Numbered from the stretch's first letter, positions 1 to 9,884 are shown. The stretch is 34,460 nt of DNA from Candidatus Parabeggiatoa sp. HSG14 (GCA_030378085.1 JAUCGK010000013.1:1-34460), one strand, 5' to 3'. Program-made: numbers and translations. The notes: generated from the sequence alone by a model not told the origin.

Positions 1-16
1 ATATCGAACTCAGGTT
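1..16. repeat. Truncated end of AACCTGAGTTCGAT-family element
   Basis: The first 16 bases are the reverse complement of the terminal sequence AACCTGAGTTCGATAT found at 30300 and 34431. Only the outer end of the element is inside the window; the rest would lie to the left. It abuts the next inverted-repeat element directly. Confidence 0.7.
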
Positions 17-126
17 AACTACTCAGTCTCATAATAAATGTTAACGTTTTTTTATAAAGAGTGACGCTGGAGCGTCACGAAATGTATTCCAACGCAGGAG
101 CGTTGGAACGAGAGACTGAGTAGTTA
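16..126. repeat. 111-bp inverted-repeat element with two internal hairpins
   Basis: Perfect 15-bp terminal inverted repeats, TAACTACTCAGTCTC at 16-30 and its complement at 112-126, enclose two perfect hairpins: GTGACGCT/AGCGTCAC (61-78, 2-nt loop) and TTCCAACGC/GCGTTGGAA (87-108, 4-nt loop). No open reading frame fits. This looks like a non-autonomous palindromic element. I see no clear target duplication. Confidence 0.65.
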
Positions 127-153
127 CAAACTTTTTATATTGGCAGTTTAGAA

Positions 154-183
154 TTGACATCCACCTATAAAAAATATTATTAC
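154..183 (+). promoter_or_regulatory. Possible sigma-70 promoter upstream of dnaG
   Basis: TTGACA at 154-159 is a perfect -35 hexamer. It is followed after 17-18 nt by TTATTA/TATTAC (177-183), a weak -10 match. It lies about 200 nt before the dnaG start, just outside the palindromic element at 16-126. The rest of 184-386 is AT-rich with no other convincing signal. Confidence 0.3.
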
Positions 184-386
184 TTCAATAAGTTAGTGTT
201 TGCTTTAACATGTAAAACAACCAATTAATAATATTAATTATCACAAATTAAAATTAAAACTTTAAATATTGAATTTTTGCAAAATGAATAATTTATTGTG
301 TTACCTTTTTGTAAACAGCAATTTATGTACAATAATGATTAAACAACAACCAAATTAATTAATAACTGAGTAATTGAATAATTGAA

Positions 387-2141
387 ATGCGTATTTCTCG
401 CAGTTTTATCGATGAGTTAATGAGTCGCGTTGATATCGTTGATTTGATTGATAGTTATGTGTCATTACGCAAAACTGGCCAAAATTTTAAGGCTTGTTGT
501 CCATTTCATACCGAAAAAACCCCATCTTTCACTGTTAGCCCTGATAAGCAATTTTACTACTGTTTCGGTTGTGGTGTCCATGGAAGTGCAATCGGTTTTT
601 TGATGGACTATGCACATCTTGATTTTATGGGGGCTGTGCATGAGTTGGCTTCCAGAATTGGCATGGAAGTCGTATACGAACAAGGGGGTTCAACATCTCC
701 CCCAGTCGCTGTGTTTGATGATTTATATCAAATCATGGCACAAGCCGCACAGTATTACCGACAGCAGTTGCGTCAATCCCAAGTGGCTATAGATTACCTC
801 AAAAAAAGAGGCTTAACTGGCGAAATTGCGCGAGATTTTGGCTTAGGTTATGCACCACAGAGTTGGAATAATTTATTGAAATTATTGGGAACAGATTCAG
901 AACAACGGATACGCTTGCTTAAAACGGGATTAATCAAACAAAACGAAGCAGGACATCGTTATGATCATTTTCGTGATCGGATCATGTTTCCTATTTTAGA
1001 TAGGCGGGGGCGTGTTATCGCTTTTGGTGGACGATTGCTTGTTAATAAAAAAAATGAACCTAAATATCTCAATTCGCCTGAAACCCCTTTATTTCAAAAA
1101 GGACACGAATTATATGGTTGGTATTTAGCCCGTAAAATTCGCCCACTACAAAAGATAATTATTGTCGAAGGTTATATGGATGTGGTGGCATTAGCACAAT
1201 ATGGCATTCGTTATGCGGTAGCAACGTTAGGGACAGCTGCAAGCCGTGAACATTTAACTCAATTATTCCGATCAGTCCCTGAAATTATTTTTTGTTTTGA
1301 TGGTGATGAGGCAGGACAAAAAGCGGCTTGGCGAGCTTTGGAAACCGTATTGCCATTCTTACAAGAAGGTCATCAAGTCAATTTTGTATTTTTACCACAA
1401 GGATATGATCCAGATGATTTAGTACGTCAAGAAGGCACTCAAGGCTTTAATAGTCGTTTAGATCAAGCAACTCCCTTATCAAAGTTTTTATTTGATACGT
1501 TAACACAACAAGTTGATATGAATAGTCTTGATGGGAGAGCGCGTTTAGTGGAATTAGCAAAACCATTCTTAAAACGACTGCCTTTAGGGATTTATTTGGA
1601 TCTCATATTGCAACAGTTAAGTGAATTGACGCATGTCAATCTGAAAAATTTGGCAACACTTATACAAAAAGGTGAGATGTCTAAATCGCCCTTTGTTAAA
1701 AAAAAATTTCAGCCAATCGCTAATTTTGGAGAACTTTCACTGGTACATAAAGCGATTGTGTGTTTGTTACATAAACCGGAATTATCCCAATCACTCGAAC
1801 ATCCCCATGAAAAATTATCTAACCTAAAACAACAAAATATAAAACTGTTATTGGAACTCATTGAATTTACGAGGATGAATCCTAAATTAACATTAGGTGC
1901 CATTTGCGAACATTGGCGAGGAACTTCGTTTGAGCAAATTATCAACCATTTAGCCGCACAAAACACACATTTGACCGATATTAATGTCAATATAGACAAG
2001 GTATTTTTTGATGCCATCAATCGTTTATATGAAGATGATGCCAATCAACGTTTTATGTTTTTGACGCAAAAAATAACTGAATTGACTATCGAAGAAAAAC
2101 AAGAACTTAAATCAATTATGACACTCGTTTCAGGCAAATAA
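387..2141 (+). CDS. dnaG: DNA primase
   Basis: DnaG synthesises the RNA primers for chromosome replication and acts with the replicative helicase. The 584-aa protein begins with the CHC2 zinc-binding domain (C38, H41, C59, C62), followed by the catalytic core. The TOPRIM part shows the conserved acid in VEGYMD (E261) and the DGDEAG motif (D305 onward), which bind metal for primer synthesis. A C-terminal helicase-interacting region follows and is less conserved. Length is normal for the family. The ATG at 387 matches the usual N-terminus (RIxxxFIDELxxRVDIVxLI) but has no Shine-Dalgarno sequence in front of it. rpoD follows 217 bp downstream on the same strand, the two distal genes of the classic macromolecular-synthesis operon. 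The usual rpsU is not seen upstream inside the window. Confidence 0.98.
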   Translation: MRISRSFIDELMSRVDIVDLIDSYVSLRKTGQNFKACCPFHTEKTPSFTVSPDKQFYYCFGCGVHGSAIGFLMDYAHLDFMGAVHELASRIGMEVVYEQGGSTSPPVAVFDDLYQIMAQAAQYYRQQLRQSQVAIDYLKKRGLTGEIARDFGLGYAPQSWNNLLKLLGTDSEQRIRLLKTGLIKQNEAGHRYDHFRDRIMFPILDRRGRVIAFGGRLLVNKKNEPKYLNSPETPLFQKGHELYGWYLARKIRPLQKIIIVEGYMDVVALAQYGIRYAVATLGTAASREHLTQLFRSVPEIIFCFDGDEAGQKAAWRALETVLPFLQEGHQVNFVFLPQGYDPDDLVRQEGTQGFNSRLDQATPLSKFLFDTLTQQVDMNSLDGRARLVELAKPFLKRLPLGIYLDLILQQLSELTHVNLKNLATLIQKGEMSKSPFVKKKFQPIANFGELSLVHKAIVCLLHKPELSQSLEHPHEKLSNLKQQNIKLLLELIEFTRMNPKLTLGAICEHWRGTSFEQIINHLAAQNTHLTDINVNIDKVFFDAINRLYEDDANQRFMFLTQKITELTIEEKQELKSIMTLVSGK

Positions 2142-2334
2142 TCATACAAAGACTAATTGATAAAAAAGAAAATTGAAATCTTAAATTTTTTCAGTCTACA
2201 CAAATTAAGTTCAAAATTATTCACGCAATATCGTGGTCTCAAACATGACCAACACTTAAAATCTTTAATTTTCAGTATTATGGTGAAAATCCACAGTTAT
2301 CAGTAAAAAACAAAATTTGATAACTAAATAACTA

Positions 2335-2355
2335 AAAACTGAAAACTGAAAACTG
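2335..2355 (+). repeat. Tandem heptamer AAAACTG x3 in the rpoD leader
   Basis: Three exact copies of AAAACTG run from 2335 to 2355 and end three bases before the rpoD ATG at 2359. They occupy the place where a Shine-Dalgarno sequence would be. None is seen, so initiation may rely on an unstructured A-rich leader. Confidence 0.6.
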
Positions 2356-2358
2356 ATT

Positions 2359-4224
2359 ATGAATCAAGAGCAACAGCAATCACAACTAAAATTACTCATT
2401 GCCAAGGGCAAAGAACAAGGATTTTTGACCTATCACGAAGTCAATGATCACTTGCCTGATGATATTGTCGACCCTGAACAAGTCGAAGGTATTATTAATA
2501 TGATTAATGACATGGGCATCACTGTGCATGAATTTGCACCTGATACAGATATCTTATTAATCTCTGATGGCCCTATTGCTGACGAAGAAGCGGCGGAAGA
2601 AGCTGCTGCTGCGCTGGCTAATGTTGATAGTGAATTTGGGCGTACTACGGATCCAGTGCGTATGTATATGCGTGAAATGGGTACAGTAGATTTGTTGACG
2701 CGAGATGGTGAAATCGAAATTGCCAAAAGGATTGAAGAAGGCCTAAAACAAGCCCTGTCAGCACTGGCTGCTCATCCAGACATTATTACGGAGTTCTTAA
2801 ATTACTACTATGTGAAAATTGTTGAAAAAGGTGATCTTAAACTTTCCGATATTATTACGGGTTTTACTGATTATTTGAATCCGGAAGAGATATCTGAAAT
2901 TCATACGAGAAATGGACCGATAATTGTTCATAATGACAATAGTGTCGTTGAAGTGGTTGATGAACATAGTGATGAAGACGAAGATGCAGCTTCCCTTATT
3001 GAAGAAGCGGCATTGGATGGAGAAGAAGTTCGTATTCGTTTTAATCATTTGCATGAGGTACACACTCGTTTAATGCAAACGGAATTTTCGCATGGTCCTC
3101 AATCGTTTGAATATAAGCAATTGCGTAAAGAAGTCGCTGATAGTTTTTTACAGTTTAAATTAGTCCCCAAAATAATTGAAGAACTAACTGTTAAATTACG
3201 TGAGACGGTCGTATTAATTCGTGAGCAAGAACATCGGATTCGGGATATTTGTCTTTATAAAATTGGTATGAATAAAAAAGAATTTCTCTCTTCTTTTAAA
3301 AATCATGCAACCAATCCGAATTGGGTGTCTTTGTTATTAAACACAGGTCAGCCTTATGTAGGCAAGTTAAAAGAACATCAGAGGGAATTGAAGTGGGCCC
3401 AAGATAAGTTGATTGGTTTGGAAAAACAATGCCGCTTGAACATTGTGGATCTCAAGGAAATTAATCGGCGCATGTCGATTGGTGAAGCTAAGGCACGACG
3501 GGCGAAAAAAGAAATGATTGAAGCAAATTTACGCTTGGTCATTTCCATTGCCAAAAAATATACCAATCGTGGGTTGCAATTCCTTGATTTGATTCAAGAA
3601 GGTAATATTGGCCTCATGAAAGCGGTGGACAAATTTGAATATCGACGTGGTTACAAATTTTCTACTTATGCAACATGGTGGATTCGTCAAGCTATTACAC
3701 GTTCAATTGCGGATCAAGCCCGTACCATCCGTATTCCAGTTCATATGATTGAAACAATTAATAAACTTAATCGTGTTTCACGGCAGGTGGTGCAGGAAAA
3801 AGGACGTGATCCCACACCAGAAGAATTAGCTGTGCGCTTAGAAATGCCTGAAGAAAAGGTACGAAAGGTGCTTAAAATTGCGAAAGAACCTATCTCTATG
3901 GAAACACCAATCGGAGATGATGAAGATTCTCATTTAGGTGATTTTATTGAAGATACTAGCATTCAAGCACCCGTTGAGTCAGCAACTTTTGAAGGTTTGC
4001 GACGAGCAACTCAAGATATGTTACATGGACTGGCTTCTCGTGAAGCGAAAGTGTTGCGTATGCGTTTTGGGATTGATATGAATACAGATCACACTTTAGA
4101 AGAAGTGGGCAAACAATTTGATGTAACTCGTGAACGTATTCGTCAAATTGAAGCAAAAGCGTTGCGTAAATTGCGTCATCCTACTCGCTCGGATCAATTG
4201 CGTAGTTTTCTTGATACACCTTGA
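2359..4224 (+). CDS. rpoD: RNA polymerase primary sigma factor (sigma-70)
   Basis: This is the housekeeping sigma factor that directs RNA polymerase to most promoters. The 621-aa protein has the full group 1 layout. Region 1.1 is at the N-terminus, then region 1.2 ([20 protein letters not shown]), and a large acidic non-conserved region with a D/E-rich run near residues 196-220. Regions 2.1-2.4 carry the near-universal [26 protein letters not shown] and [13 protein letters not shown] motifs. Region 3 follows. Region 4.2 ends in a helix-turn-helix ([20 protein letters not shown]) and the C-terminal tail LRSFLDTP. Start and length agree with other gammaproteobacterial RpoD proteins. It is co-directional with dnaG. 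No strong promoter was recognised in the 217-bp gap, so it may be co-transcribed with dnaG or have a promoter I could not identify. Confidence 0.98.
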   Translation: MNQEQQQSQLKLLIAKGKEQGFLTYHEVNDHLPDDIVDPEQVEGIINMINDMGITVHEFAPDTDILLISDGPIADEEAAEEAAAALANVDSEFGRTTDPVRMYMREMGTVDLLTRDGEIEIAKRIEEGLKQALSALAAHPDIITEFLNYYYVKIVEKGDLKLSDIITGFTDYLNPEEISEIHTRNGPIIVHNDNSVVEVVDEHSDEDEDAASLIEEAALDGEEVRIRFNHLHEVHTRLMQTEFSHGPQSFEYKQLRKEVADSFLQFKLVPKIIEELTVKLRETVVLIREQEHRIRDICLYKIGMNKKEFLSSFKNHATNPNWVSLLLNTGQPYVGKLKEHQRELKWAQDKLIGLEKQCRLNIVDLKEINRRMSIGEAKARRAKKEMIEANLRLVISIAKKYTNRGLQFLDLIQEGNIGLMKAVDKFEYRRGYKFSTYATWWIRQAITRSIADQARTIRIPVHMIETINKLNRVSRQVVQEKGRDPTPEELAVRLEMPEEKVRKVLKIAKEPISMETPIGDDEDSHLGDFIEDTSIQAPVESATFEGLRRATQDMLHGLASREAKVLRMRFGIDMNTDHTLEEVGKQFDVTRERIRQIEAKALRKLRHPTRSDQLRSFLDTP

Positions 4225-4275
4225 TTGAGTGAAGAGTGAAGCATTATAATTCTGAATTGTTTTGCATGTCAGAAT

Positions 4276-4452
4276 CGGATACTATCGCTTTTCGCGATAG
4301 GAGCGAGGATTTTATAAAATCCCAAACTATCCCAAACTATCCCAAACTTAAGATTTTATAATGTCCGCGTTTAAACCTGACAGGTTTTGAAAACCTGTCA
4401 GGTTTGGTTCAAGCGTTTTTTCAGTTATTAAATCCTCATTCCATAGTATCCG
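4276..4452. repeat. 177-bp inverted-repeat element with nested palindromes
   Basis: The outer arms CGGATACTAT (4276-4285) and ATAGTATCCG (4443-4452) are perfect complements, and a second inner pair, GAGGATTT (4305) and AAATCCTC (4430), continues the symmetry. Inside are a hairpin CTATCGC/GCGATAG near 4282-4300, a tandem CCCAAACTAT array (4321-4350, third copy imperfect), and a 16-bp-arm palindrome AAACCTGACAGGTTTT/AAAACCTGTCAGGTTT at 4373-4405. It fills most of the gap between the converging rpoD and DUF1015 genes. No clean target duplication is visible. Confidence 0.6.
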
Positions 4453-4484
4453 TAAGATAAATATTGGACTCTAAACCTGAAAGA

Positions 4485-5723
4485 TTATAGCAGATGTGAC
4501 ACAAGTCCATCGGCTAATTTGGGTTCAAACCAAGTTGATTTTGGAGGCATAACTTGCTCAGCATCTGCAACTGCCATAAGTGCTTGTAAGCGAGTGGGAT
4601 AAAGGGCAAAGGCAACCGCCATTTCGCCACTATTAACCCGTTTTTCTAATTCAGATAAACCACGAATTCCCCCAACAAAATCAATACGTTTATCGCGACG
4701 TAAGTCGGTAATATTCAATATGGGAGCTAATAGATAATTGGTTAATAAACTGACATCAAGGCTTGCAACGGGTTCATCAGTGGGTATTTTCTCAGGATGG
4801 ATGTTTAACTGATACCATTGTCCATTAAGAAACATGCCAAATTCACCACAGTTTTGCGGTTTAATAGCACTGTTATTGAGATTAATGGTAAAATCTTGTG
4901 CAACACGATCTAGAAATTCTGGGACTGTTAATCCGTTTAAATCTTGAACAACTCGATTATAGTCAAGAATTTGCACTTGATTATCTGGAAAAATGACGCT
5001 GAGAAAATAATTATAAGCTTCTTCACCAGTATGCTGTGGATTGTGTTCACCTCGTTTTGCAGTTATCCGAGAAGCTGCCGCAGAACGGTGATGTCCATCC
5101 GCAATATAAAGACAATCCATACCATCAAAAGTTGTGGTAAAAGTGTTAATGTGATCTGGATTGTCAACTATCCATAGTGTGTGGATAACACCATCGTCAG
5201 CCGTTAAATTTACGTTGGGTGGTTGTGCTATGAGGGTATTAACAAGAGTATCTATTGTGAAGTGATGTTTATAGGTTAGAAAAACAGGCCCAGTTTGTGC
5301 GTTAAGTGCGTCGATTTGACGCACCCTGTCATCTTCTTTGTCGGGACGGGTTAATTCATGTTTTCGGATACGGTTACTGTTATAATCAGCTACATTGGCA
5401 ACAGCCACTAAACCAACTTGTTGATGATTGCCCATCTTCAAACCATAAAGATAATAAGAAGGTTGTGTATCTTGTTTAAGAACATCAGCCTCAAGTAAGC
5501 GTTGCAAGTTTTCAGCACCTTTGGCATATACGGCATCACTATAAGGATCAATATCAGGCGGTAAATCAATTTCGGGCTTAGAAATATGCAGAAAACTCCA
5601 AGGTCGCCCACTCGCACGTGAGCTGGCCTCTGTGCTATTAAGCACGTCATAAGGTGGGGCACTCACTAAAGCGGCATATTCTAGTTGTGGACGTAAACCT
5701 GTAAAAGGACGAATTAGTGGCAT
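4485..5723 (-). CDS. DUF1015 family protein
   Basis: The 412-aa protein matches the DUF1015/COG4198 family of soluble bacterial proteins of unclear biochemical role. The N-terminus (IRPFTGLRP, then APPYDVLN) is typical. So are the central KHELTRPDKEDDR segment and the hallmark IADGHHRSAAA motif in the middle, which suggests a phosphate- or metal-binding site. Length is normal and there is no signal peptide or membrane segment. The ATG at 5723 has a good Shine-Dalgarno sequence, AAGGAGT, five bases upstream. It converges on rpoD. A 90-bp miniature element with its target duplication begins only about 22 bp upstream of the start codon, so the native promoter has either been pushed away or replaced by sequence within the element. 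Confidence 0.9.
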   Translation of the reverse strand: MPLIRPFTGLRPQLEYAALVSAPPYDVLNSTEASSRASGRPWSFLHISKPEIDLPPDIDPYSDAVYAKGAENLQRLLEADVLKQDTQPSYYLYGLKMGNHQQVGLVAVANVADYNSNRIRKHELTRPDKEDDRVRQIDALNAQTGPVFLTYKHHFTIDTLVNTLIAQPPNVNLTADDGVIHTLWIVDNPDHINTFTTTFDGMDCLYIADGHHRSAAASRITAKRGEHNPQHTGEEAYNYFLSVIFPDNQVQILDYNRVVQDLNGLTVPEFLDRVAQDFTINLNNSAIKPQNCGEFGMFLNGQWYQLNIHPEKIPTDEPVASLDVSLLTNYLLAPILNITDLRRDKRIDFVGGIRGLSELEKRVNSGEMAVAFALYPTRLQALMAVADAEQVMPPKSTWFEPKLADGLVSHLL

Positions 5724-5753
5724 TAATAACTCCTTATTTTTATTTAAGTTATA

Positions 5754-5843
5754 GGTAGTCCTGCATAAAGTAGTGGTAGCAGTTTAAAAACATAATGAAA
5801 TTAATCTCTTAAAAAATTTACCACTACTTTATGCAGTACTACC
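5754..5843. mobile_element. 90-bp miniature inverted-repeat element with 8-bp target duplication
   Basis: Arms of 25 bp (5754-5778 and 5819-5843, one mismatch, ends GGTAGT...ACTACC) are flanked on both sides by the exact 8-bp direct repeat AAGTTATA (5746-5753 and 5844-5851). This is the footprint of a complete transposition event. The 40-bp middle codes for nothing. The insertion lies directly upstream of the DUF1015 ribosome-binding site. Confidence 0.85.
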
Positions 5844-5933
5844 AAGTTATATAGTTGTTAAAGAAAGGAATGAAGGATATAGCGTTTTCCTCTTTAAAAA
5901 AAATTTGAGGGGTGATTGTACCAAACAAAAGAC

Positions 5934-6024
5934 GTATTTTCTCTAAATTCGGTGGAAAAAACCTGACAGGTTTCCAAAACCTGTCAGGTTTGGGCAAGTT
6001 TACCTACACTTTTTGAGAAGATAC
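5934..6024 (-). mobile_element. 91-bp miniature element, copy 1, with 8-bp target duplication
   Basis: This sequence is the inverted, near-identical counterpart of 31615-31705, with about five differences in 91 bp. Its termini are GTATTTTCTC and GAGAAGATAC. It carries the central palindrome AAACCTGACAGGTTT/AAACCTGTCAGGTTT (5959-5991). It is flanked by exact 8-bp direct repeats CAAAAGAC at 5926-5933 and 6025-6032. It has no coding capacity, so it would need a transposase supplied elsewhere. Confidence 0.88.
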
Positions 6025-6234
6025 CAAAAGACGCTATAACTGGTATTTTATTTTTCTGCAACTCTCTCAGATAATTGGAAAATTTTTTCCCTTGAGAAAA
6101 TCATTATTAAAGCATTATTTTAATGGGAAATCTAATTATCTATGTTCAATAACCGATTTCAAAGAATCTTTGAATCTTTCAGATAAAACATTTTATCCAA
6201 GTTTAAAATCCCTAAAAATTAGGAAATAATTAAA

Positions 6235-7608
6235 ATGCAAAATAAAGCACAACTTCCCTTTAAACATCGTCCAACTAAAACTCCCCTTCTTAAATGCATT
6301 AATCTCACAAAAGACCCCGTTATTAGAAAAAGAGTACGTATCACTGGAAATTCTTCTCCTCTCTCAAAGTGGATATCAGTAATTAGTATCCTTGTCATTA
6401 TGGGTTGTATAGGTATTGCTTATTTTTTTTCTGATATCATTCAATATATTAATAAATCTGAAAATCCGGTTATTACTAAGACCCCATCTGCTGCTACACA
6501 TAAGGTAACAGCTTTGATGAACACGGCTGGATATAATACAACAAGCTCAAAGGAAAAAAAAACAGTAGCTGTTGCTGATGAGGGAGTGACCAAGTTGTTT
6601 TCCGATCCCACTAACACTCTTCAACCAGTCTCAACCGTAATAGCTTCACCGTCAGCCTCATCAAATGTCCAATCATCTGAACCTACTGGAACTGACGTTC
6701 CTATAGAACCCTCAAAATCACCGACCATTCCAATTAAGCCAATTGCGACTTCCTCTACCATACCTAGCACTCTGGCAGCATCTAGGGCTTTGACTCAATC
6801 TGTTGTAACTTCCAATCAACCAGTAACGCCGATTGTATCAACTGAATCCATTGTAGATTTTCCTGAAACCATAGAACAACTGTTAGCTAAAGCGAATACG
6901 CAAATTACAAAAAAGCGATTCACATCTCCCAAAGGTGACAATGCTTATGAAACCTATCAAATTTTATCAGAAAAAGCACCTCAACAAGCACAGTCAATAC
7001 TAGATATTATCGTATCCTGGTATTTTGAACAAGGCAAGAAATATATTAGCAAAAATAAATTAACCAAGCCTCGTCAACGTGGTAATGCTCATAAAATGTA
7101 TCAAAAACTGATTGAGATTGCACCTCAACATCAGAATACCCAAACACTTTTGAATGATATTCTTGATGTTTTGAGTCAACGTGCCAAAAAACAGTTTAGT
7201 GAGGATAGACTGGTTAAACCTAGAGGTAATAATACTTATGAAACTTATCAAGAAATGTTGACCGTTGCACCTGAAAAACGGGAGACACAACGTTTATTCA
7301 ATAGGATTATTAATCGTTTACTTGACCGTGCTAAACAACAGATAGTTAAACAAAACTTTGCAACTCCGAAAGATGATAATGCAGCTGACACTTATAAGCA
7401 GATTTTAAAAATTTCTCCAGAAAATATTCAAGCTCAAAAGGGTATCAATAAGATTGTAAACAAATATTATCGGTTAGCACTCACAAGAAAAGGACAAGGC
7501 CGTTATAAAGGCAGTATGATTTGGATTACAAGAGGTTTGTTGGTTGCACCGAAAGATACCAGATTGAATCAACTAAAACAAGAAGTAAGAGAAAAATTGT
7601 CGAAATGA
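6235..7608 (+). CDS. Single-pass membrane protein with four 50-residue repeats
   Basis: I do not recognise a named family. The 457-aa protein has a basic cytoplasmic N-terminus of about 45 residues and one transmembrane helix at about 46-66 (WISVISILVIMGCIGIAYFF). A long Ser/Thr/Pro-rich linker runs over about 75-210. Then come four tandem repeats of close to 50 residues starting near 212, 262, 312 and 362. Each has the pattern AKxQ-(I/F)-xxxxF-xxPKGDNAYETYQxxLxxAPxxxxxQ, and a final divergent unit follows. The helical, period-50 pattern resembles TPR-like repeats and points to protein binding outside the inner membrane. The ATG at 6235 follows a weak AGGAAA. It ends 56 bp before priA on the same strand, but no functional link to priA is evident. 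It resembles in style the anchored proteins further downstream. Confidence 0.75.
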   Translation: MQNKAQLPFKHRPTKTPLLKCINLTKDPVIRKRVRITGNSSPLSKWISVISILVIMGCIGIAYFFSDIIQYINKSENPVITKTPSAATHKVTALMNTAGYNTTSSKEKKTVAVADEGVTKLFSDPTNTLQPVSTVIASPSASSNVQSSEPTGTDVPIEPSKSPTIPIKPIATSSTIPSTLAASRALTQSVVTSNQPVTPIVSTESIVDFPETIEQLLAKANTQITKKRFTSPKGDNAYETYQILSEKAPQQAQSILDIIVSWYFEQGKKYISKNKLTKPRQRGNAHKMYQKLIEIAPQHQNTQTLLNDILDVLSQRAKKQFSEDRLVKPRGNNTYETYQEMLTVAPEKRETQRLFNRIINRLLDRAKQQIVKQNFATPKDDNAADTYKQILKISPENIQAQKGINKIVNKYYRLALTRKGQGRYKGSMIWITRGLLVAPKDTRLNQLKQEVREKLSK

Positions 7609-7664
7609 GGGAGGTTGGCAATAGGTTAGTTTGTGGATAATTGAAAAATTATTAAGGTAAAACA

Positions 7665-9884
7665 GTGGCAAAAACTCACTCACAGATTTTACAAATTGCT
7701 ATTCCTAAACCATTATATAGTCATTTCGATTATTTGCCCCCGGTTGGAATAGATACTAAACAATTGTGTCCGGGGATGCGTTTACGTGTGCCATTTAGAA
7801 CGCACACTTATGTTGGGATATTACTTGCTGTTGTAGACAGTTCATCTCTTCCTGATAGTAAGCTTAAAGTTGCCCACAAACTTCTTGATTCAACACCAGT
7901 GTTGCCAAAGGAAAGTCTCAACTTATTACGGTGGGCAAGTCATTATTATCATCATCCTTTGGGGGAAGTTATTTCAACGGCATTGCCTTTAGCCTTAGGT
8001 AAAGGTCAATCAGCTACTCTTCAAGCTTTTTCTGGCTGGATATTAACCAAAGAAGGACTCACTTATTATTTAGATAAATTGTTAAAAAAAACAGCCAGGC
8101 AACAAACTATTTTAAGTTTGTTACAACAATATCCACAAGGGCTAACCCAAACGACTATTGCTAATAATTTATCCAATGCTACTCCTACTTTGCGTAGTTT
8201 GGAAAAAAAAGGTTGGATAAAATCTCAAGTTATTGTCAATATACCAAAACCCAAGAATACCGCCTCTATTTCTCCTCCATTACAACTCAATACCGCACAA
8301 AATGAAGTTGTCAATCAAGTTTGTAATAAACTTCAACAATTCTATCCGTGTTTATTAGATGGTATTACTGGGAGTGGCAAAACAGAAGTCTATTTACAAA
8401 TTATTCAAAAGGTTCTTGATAAAGGTCTTCAAGCACTTGTTTTAATTCCTGAAATTAATTTGACACCACAAATGGTTAATCGTTTTCAACAACGGTTTAC
8501 TGAATCTATTGCTGTGTTACATTCTAAACTCAATGATAATGAACGTCTCCAAACATGGTTATTAGCCCGTGACGGACATGCACCTATTGTAATAGGTACG
8601 CGCTCAGCAGTATGGATACCTTTAGCACGTCCAGGTATTTTTATCGTTGATGAAGAACATGATCAATCTTATAAGCAACAGGATCATTTTCGTTATTCTG
8701 CCCGTGATATTGCAGTTGTACGGGCGCAACATGCTCAAGTACCCATTTTATTGGGCAGTGCTACTCCTTCATTAGATTCACTTTACAATGCTCAGCAACA
8801 ACGCTATCAACATTTTATCTTACCGGAACGTGCTGGAATTGCTGTACATCCGACGTTTCATATTGTTAATATGCGTCAACAGCCTTATCAAAGCAGTCAC
8901 CTCTCAAAGCAATTAAAAAAAGCGATTGGACAACGTTTAGAAAAACATCAACAAATTCTTTTATTTATTAATCGTCGTGGTTACGCAACTACTTTAATAT
9001 GTTATCAATGTGGCTGGATCGCTTACTGTCAAAATTGTGATGCCCGCCTCACTTATCACGAAACCCACAAAAATTTACAATGCCACCATTGTGGTAATAT
9101 TTCTCCACCTGAGTCCCATTGTCCAAAATGTCAACATTCTAAACTGTATTTACAAGGGCAAGGAACAGAGCGAATTGAAGAACATTTACAAAAACAATTT
9201 CCCAATGCTCGAATTTTACGTATTGACAGCGACAGCACTCGTCGCAAACATGCTATGCATAAAATGTTAAAACGCATCCATGAGGGCGATGCTGATATTT
9301 TAGTCGGTACTCAAATGTTAGCAAAAGGTCATCATTTTCCCAACGTCACTTTAGTTGGGATTATCAATATTGATGGTGGTTTATATGGTATCGATTTTCG
9401 TGCGCCTGAGCGAATGGCACAACTCTTAGTACAAGTTGCAGGACGTGCAGGACGTGGTGAAGAACAAGGAGAAGTGATTATTCAAACCTTTCATCCAGAT
9501 CATCCTTTACTTATTCGCTTAATTCGTCAAGGTTATGCGTCATTTGCCCAAGCAGCCTTAGAAGAACGTCAAAAAGCAAAGTTTCCCCCTTATACGCGCC
9601 TGGCTTTATTACGGGCGGAGTCAACTGAAGTGCAACCGGCAATGGATTTTCTCCATGCGGCAAAAATACAAACACAACAATTTAATTGTCAAGAAGTAGA
9701 ATTGTGGGGACCCGTAACCGCTCCGATGGAAAAACGAGCAGGATGGTATCGCGCTCAACTATTACTACAAACTACACAACGAAAACATTTGCACCGTTTA
9801 CTTTCTCAATGGTTGCCACAGATTCCCTCTTCAACAAAAAAAATTCGTTGGTCACTTGATGTTGATCCACAGGATTTGCTTTAA
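7665..9884 (+). CDS. priA: Primosomal protein N', replication restart helicase
   Basis: PriA is a superfamily 2 3'-5' helicase that recognises stalled forks and reloads the replisome. The 739-aa protein has the N-terminal DNA-binding domain, a winged-helix segment, and Walker A GITGSGKT at 233-240. The helicase motif is DEEHDQSYKQ. The eight-cysteine zinc module starts at C446 (CYQCGWIAYCQNC, then CHHCG and CPKC). The C-terminal motifs are LVGTQMLAKGHHFPNV and QVAGRAGRGE. Length is normal. The start is GTG, with AAGG in the correct position upstream. A 10-bp inverted repeat (AGTTGTTTCG at 9886-9895 with its complement at 9917-9926) lies immediately after the stop; it lacks a T-run, so its role as a terminator is uncertain. 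Confidence 0.97.
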   Translation: MAKTHSQILQIAIPKPLYSHFDYLPPVGIDTKQLCPGMRLRVPFRTHTYVGILLAVVDSSSLPDSKLKVAHKLLDSTPVLPKESLNLLRWASHYYHHPLGEVISTALPLALGKGQSATLQAFSGWILTKEGLTYYLDKLLKKTARQQTILSLLQQYPQGLTQTTIANNLSNATPTLRSLEKKGWIKSQVIVNIPKPKNTASISPPLQLNTAQNEVVNQVCNKLQQFYPCLLDGITGSGKTEVYLQIIQKVLDKGLQALVLIPEINLTPQMVNRFQQRFTESIAVLHSKLNDNERLQTWLLARDGHAPIVIGTRSAVWIPLARPGIFIVDEEHDQSYKQQDHFRYSARDIAVVRAQHAQVPILLGSATPSLDSLYNAQQQRYQHFILPERAGIAVHPTFHIVNMRQQPYQSSHLSKQLKKAIGQRLEKHQQILLFINRRGYATTLICYQCGWIAYCQNCDARLTYHETHKNLQCHHCGNISPPESHCPKCQHSKLYLQGQGTERIEEHLQKQFPNARILRIDSDSTRRKHAMHKMLKRIHEGDADILVGTQMLAKGHHFPNVTLVGIINIDGGLYGIDFRAPERMAQLLVQVAGRAGRGEEQGEVIIQTFHPDHPLLIRLIRQGYASFAQAALEERQKAKFPPYTRLALLRAESTEVQPAMDFLHAAKIQTQQFNCQEVELWGPVTAPMEKRAGWYRAQLLLQTTQRKHLHRLLSQWLPQIPSSTKKIRWSLDVDPQDLL

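Noticed and set aside
1-386. rpsU or another ribosomal gene upstream of dnaG
   Set aside because: No reading frame resembling S21 is present; the region holds repeats and AT-rich DNA only.
4321-4350. CCCAAACTAT tandem copies as a possible CRISPR array
   Set aside because: The units are 10 bp, directly abutting and without spacers; this is a simple tandem repeat inside an inverted-repeat element.
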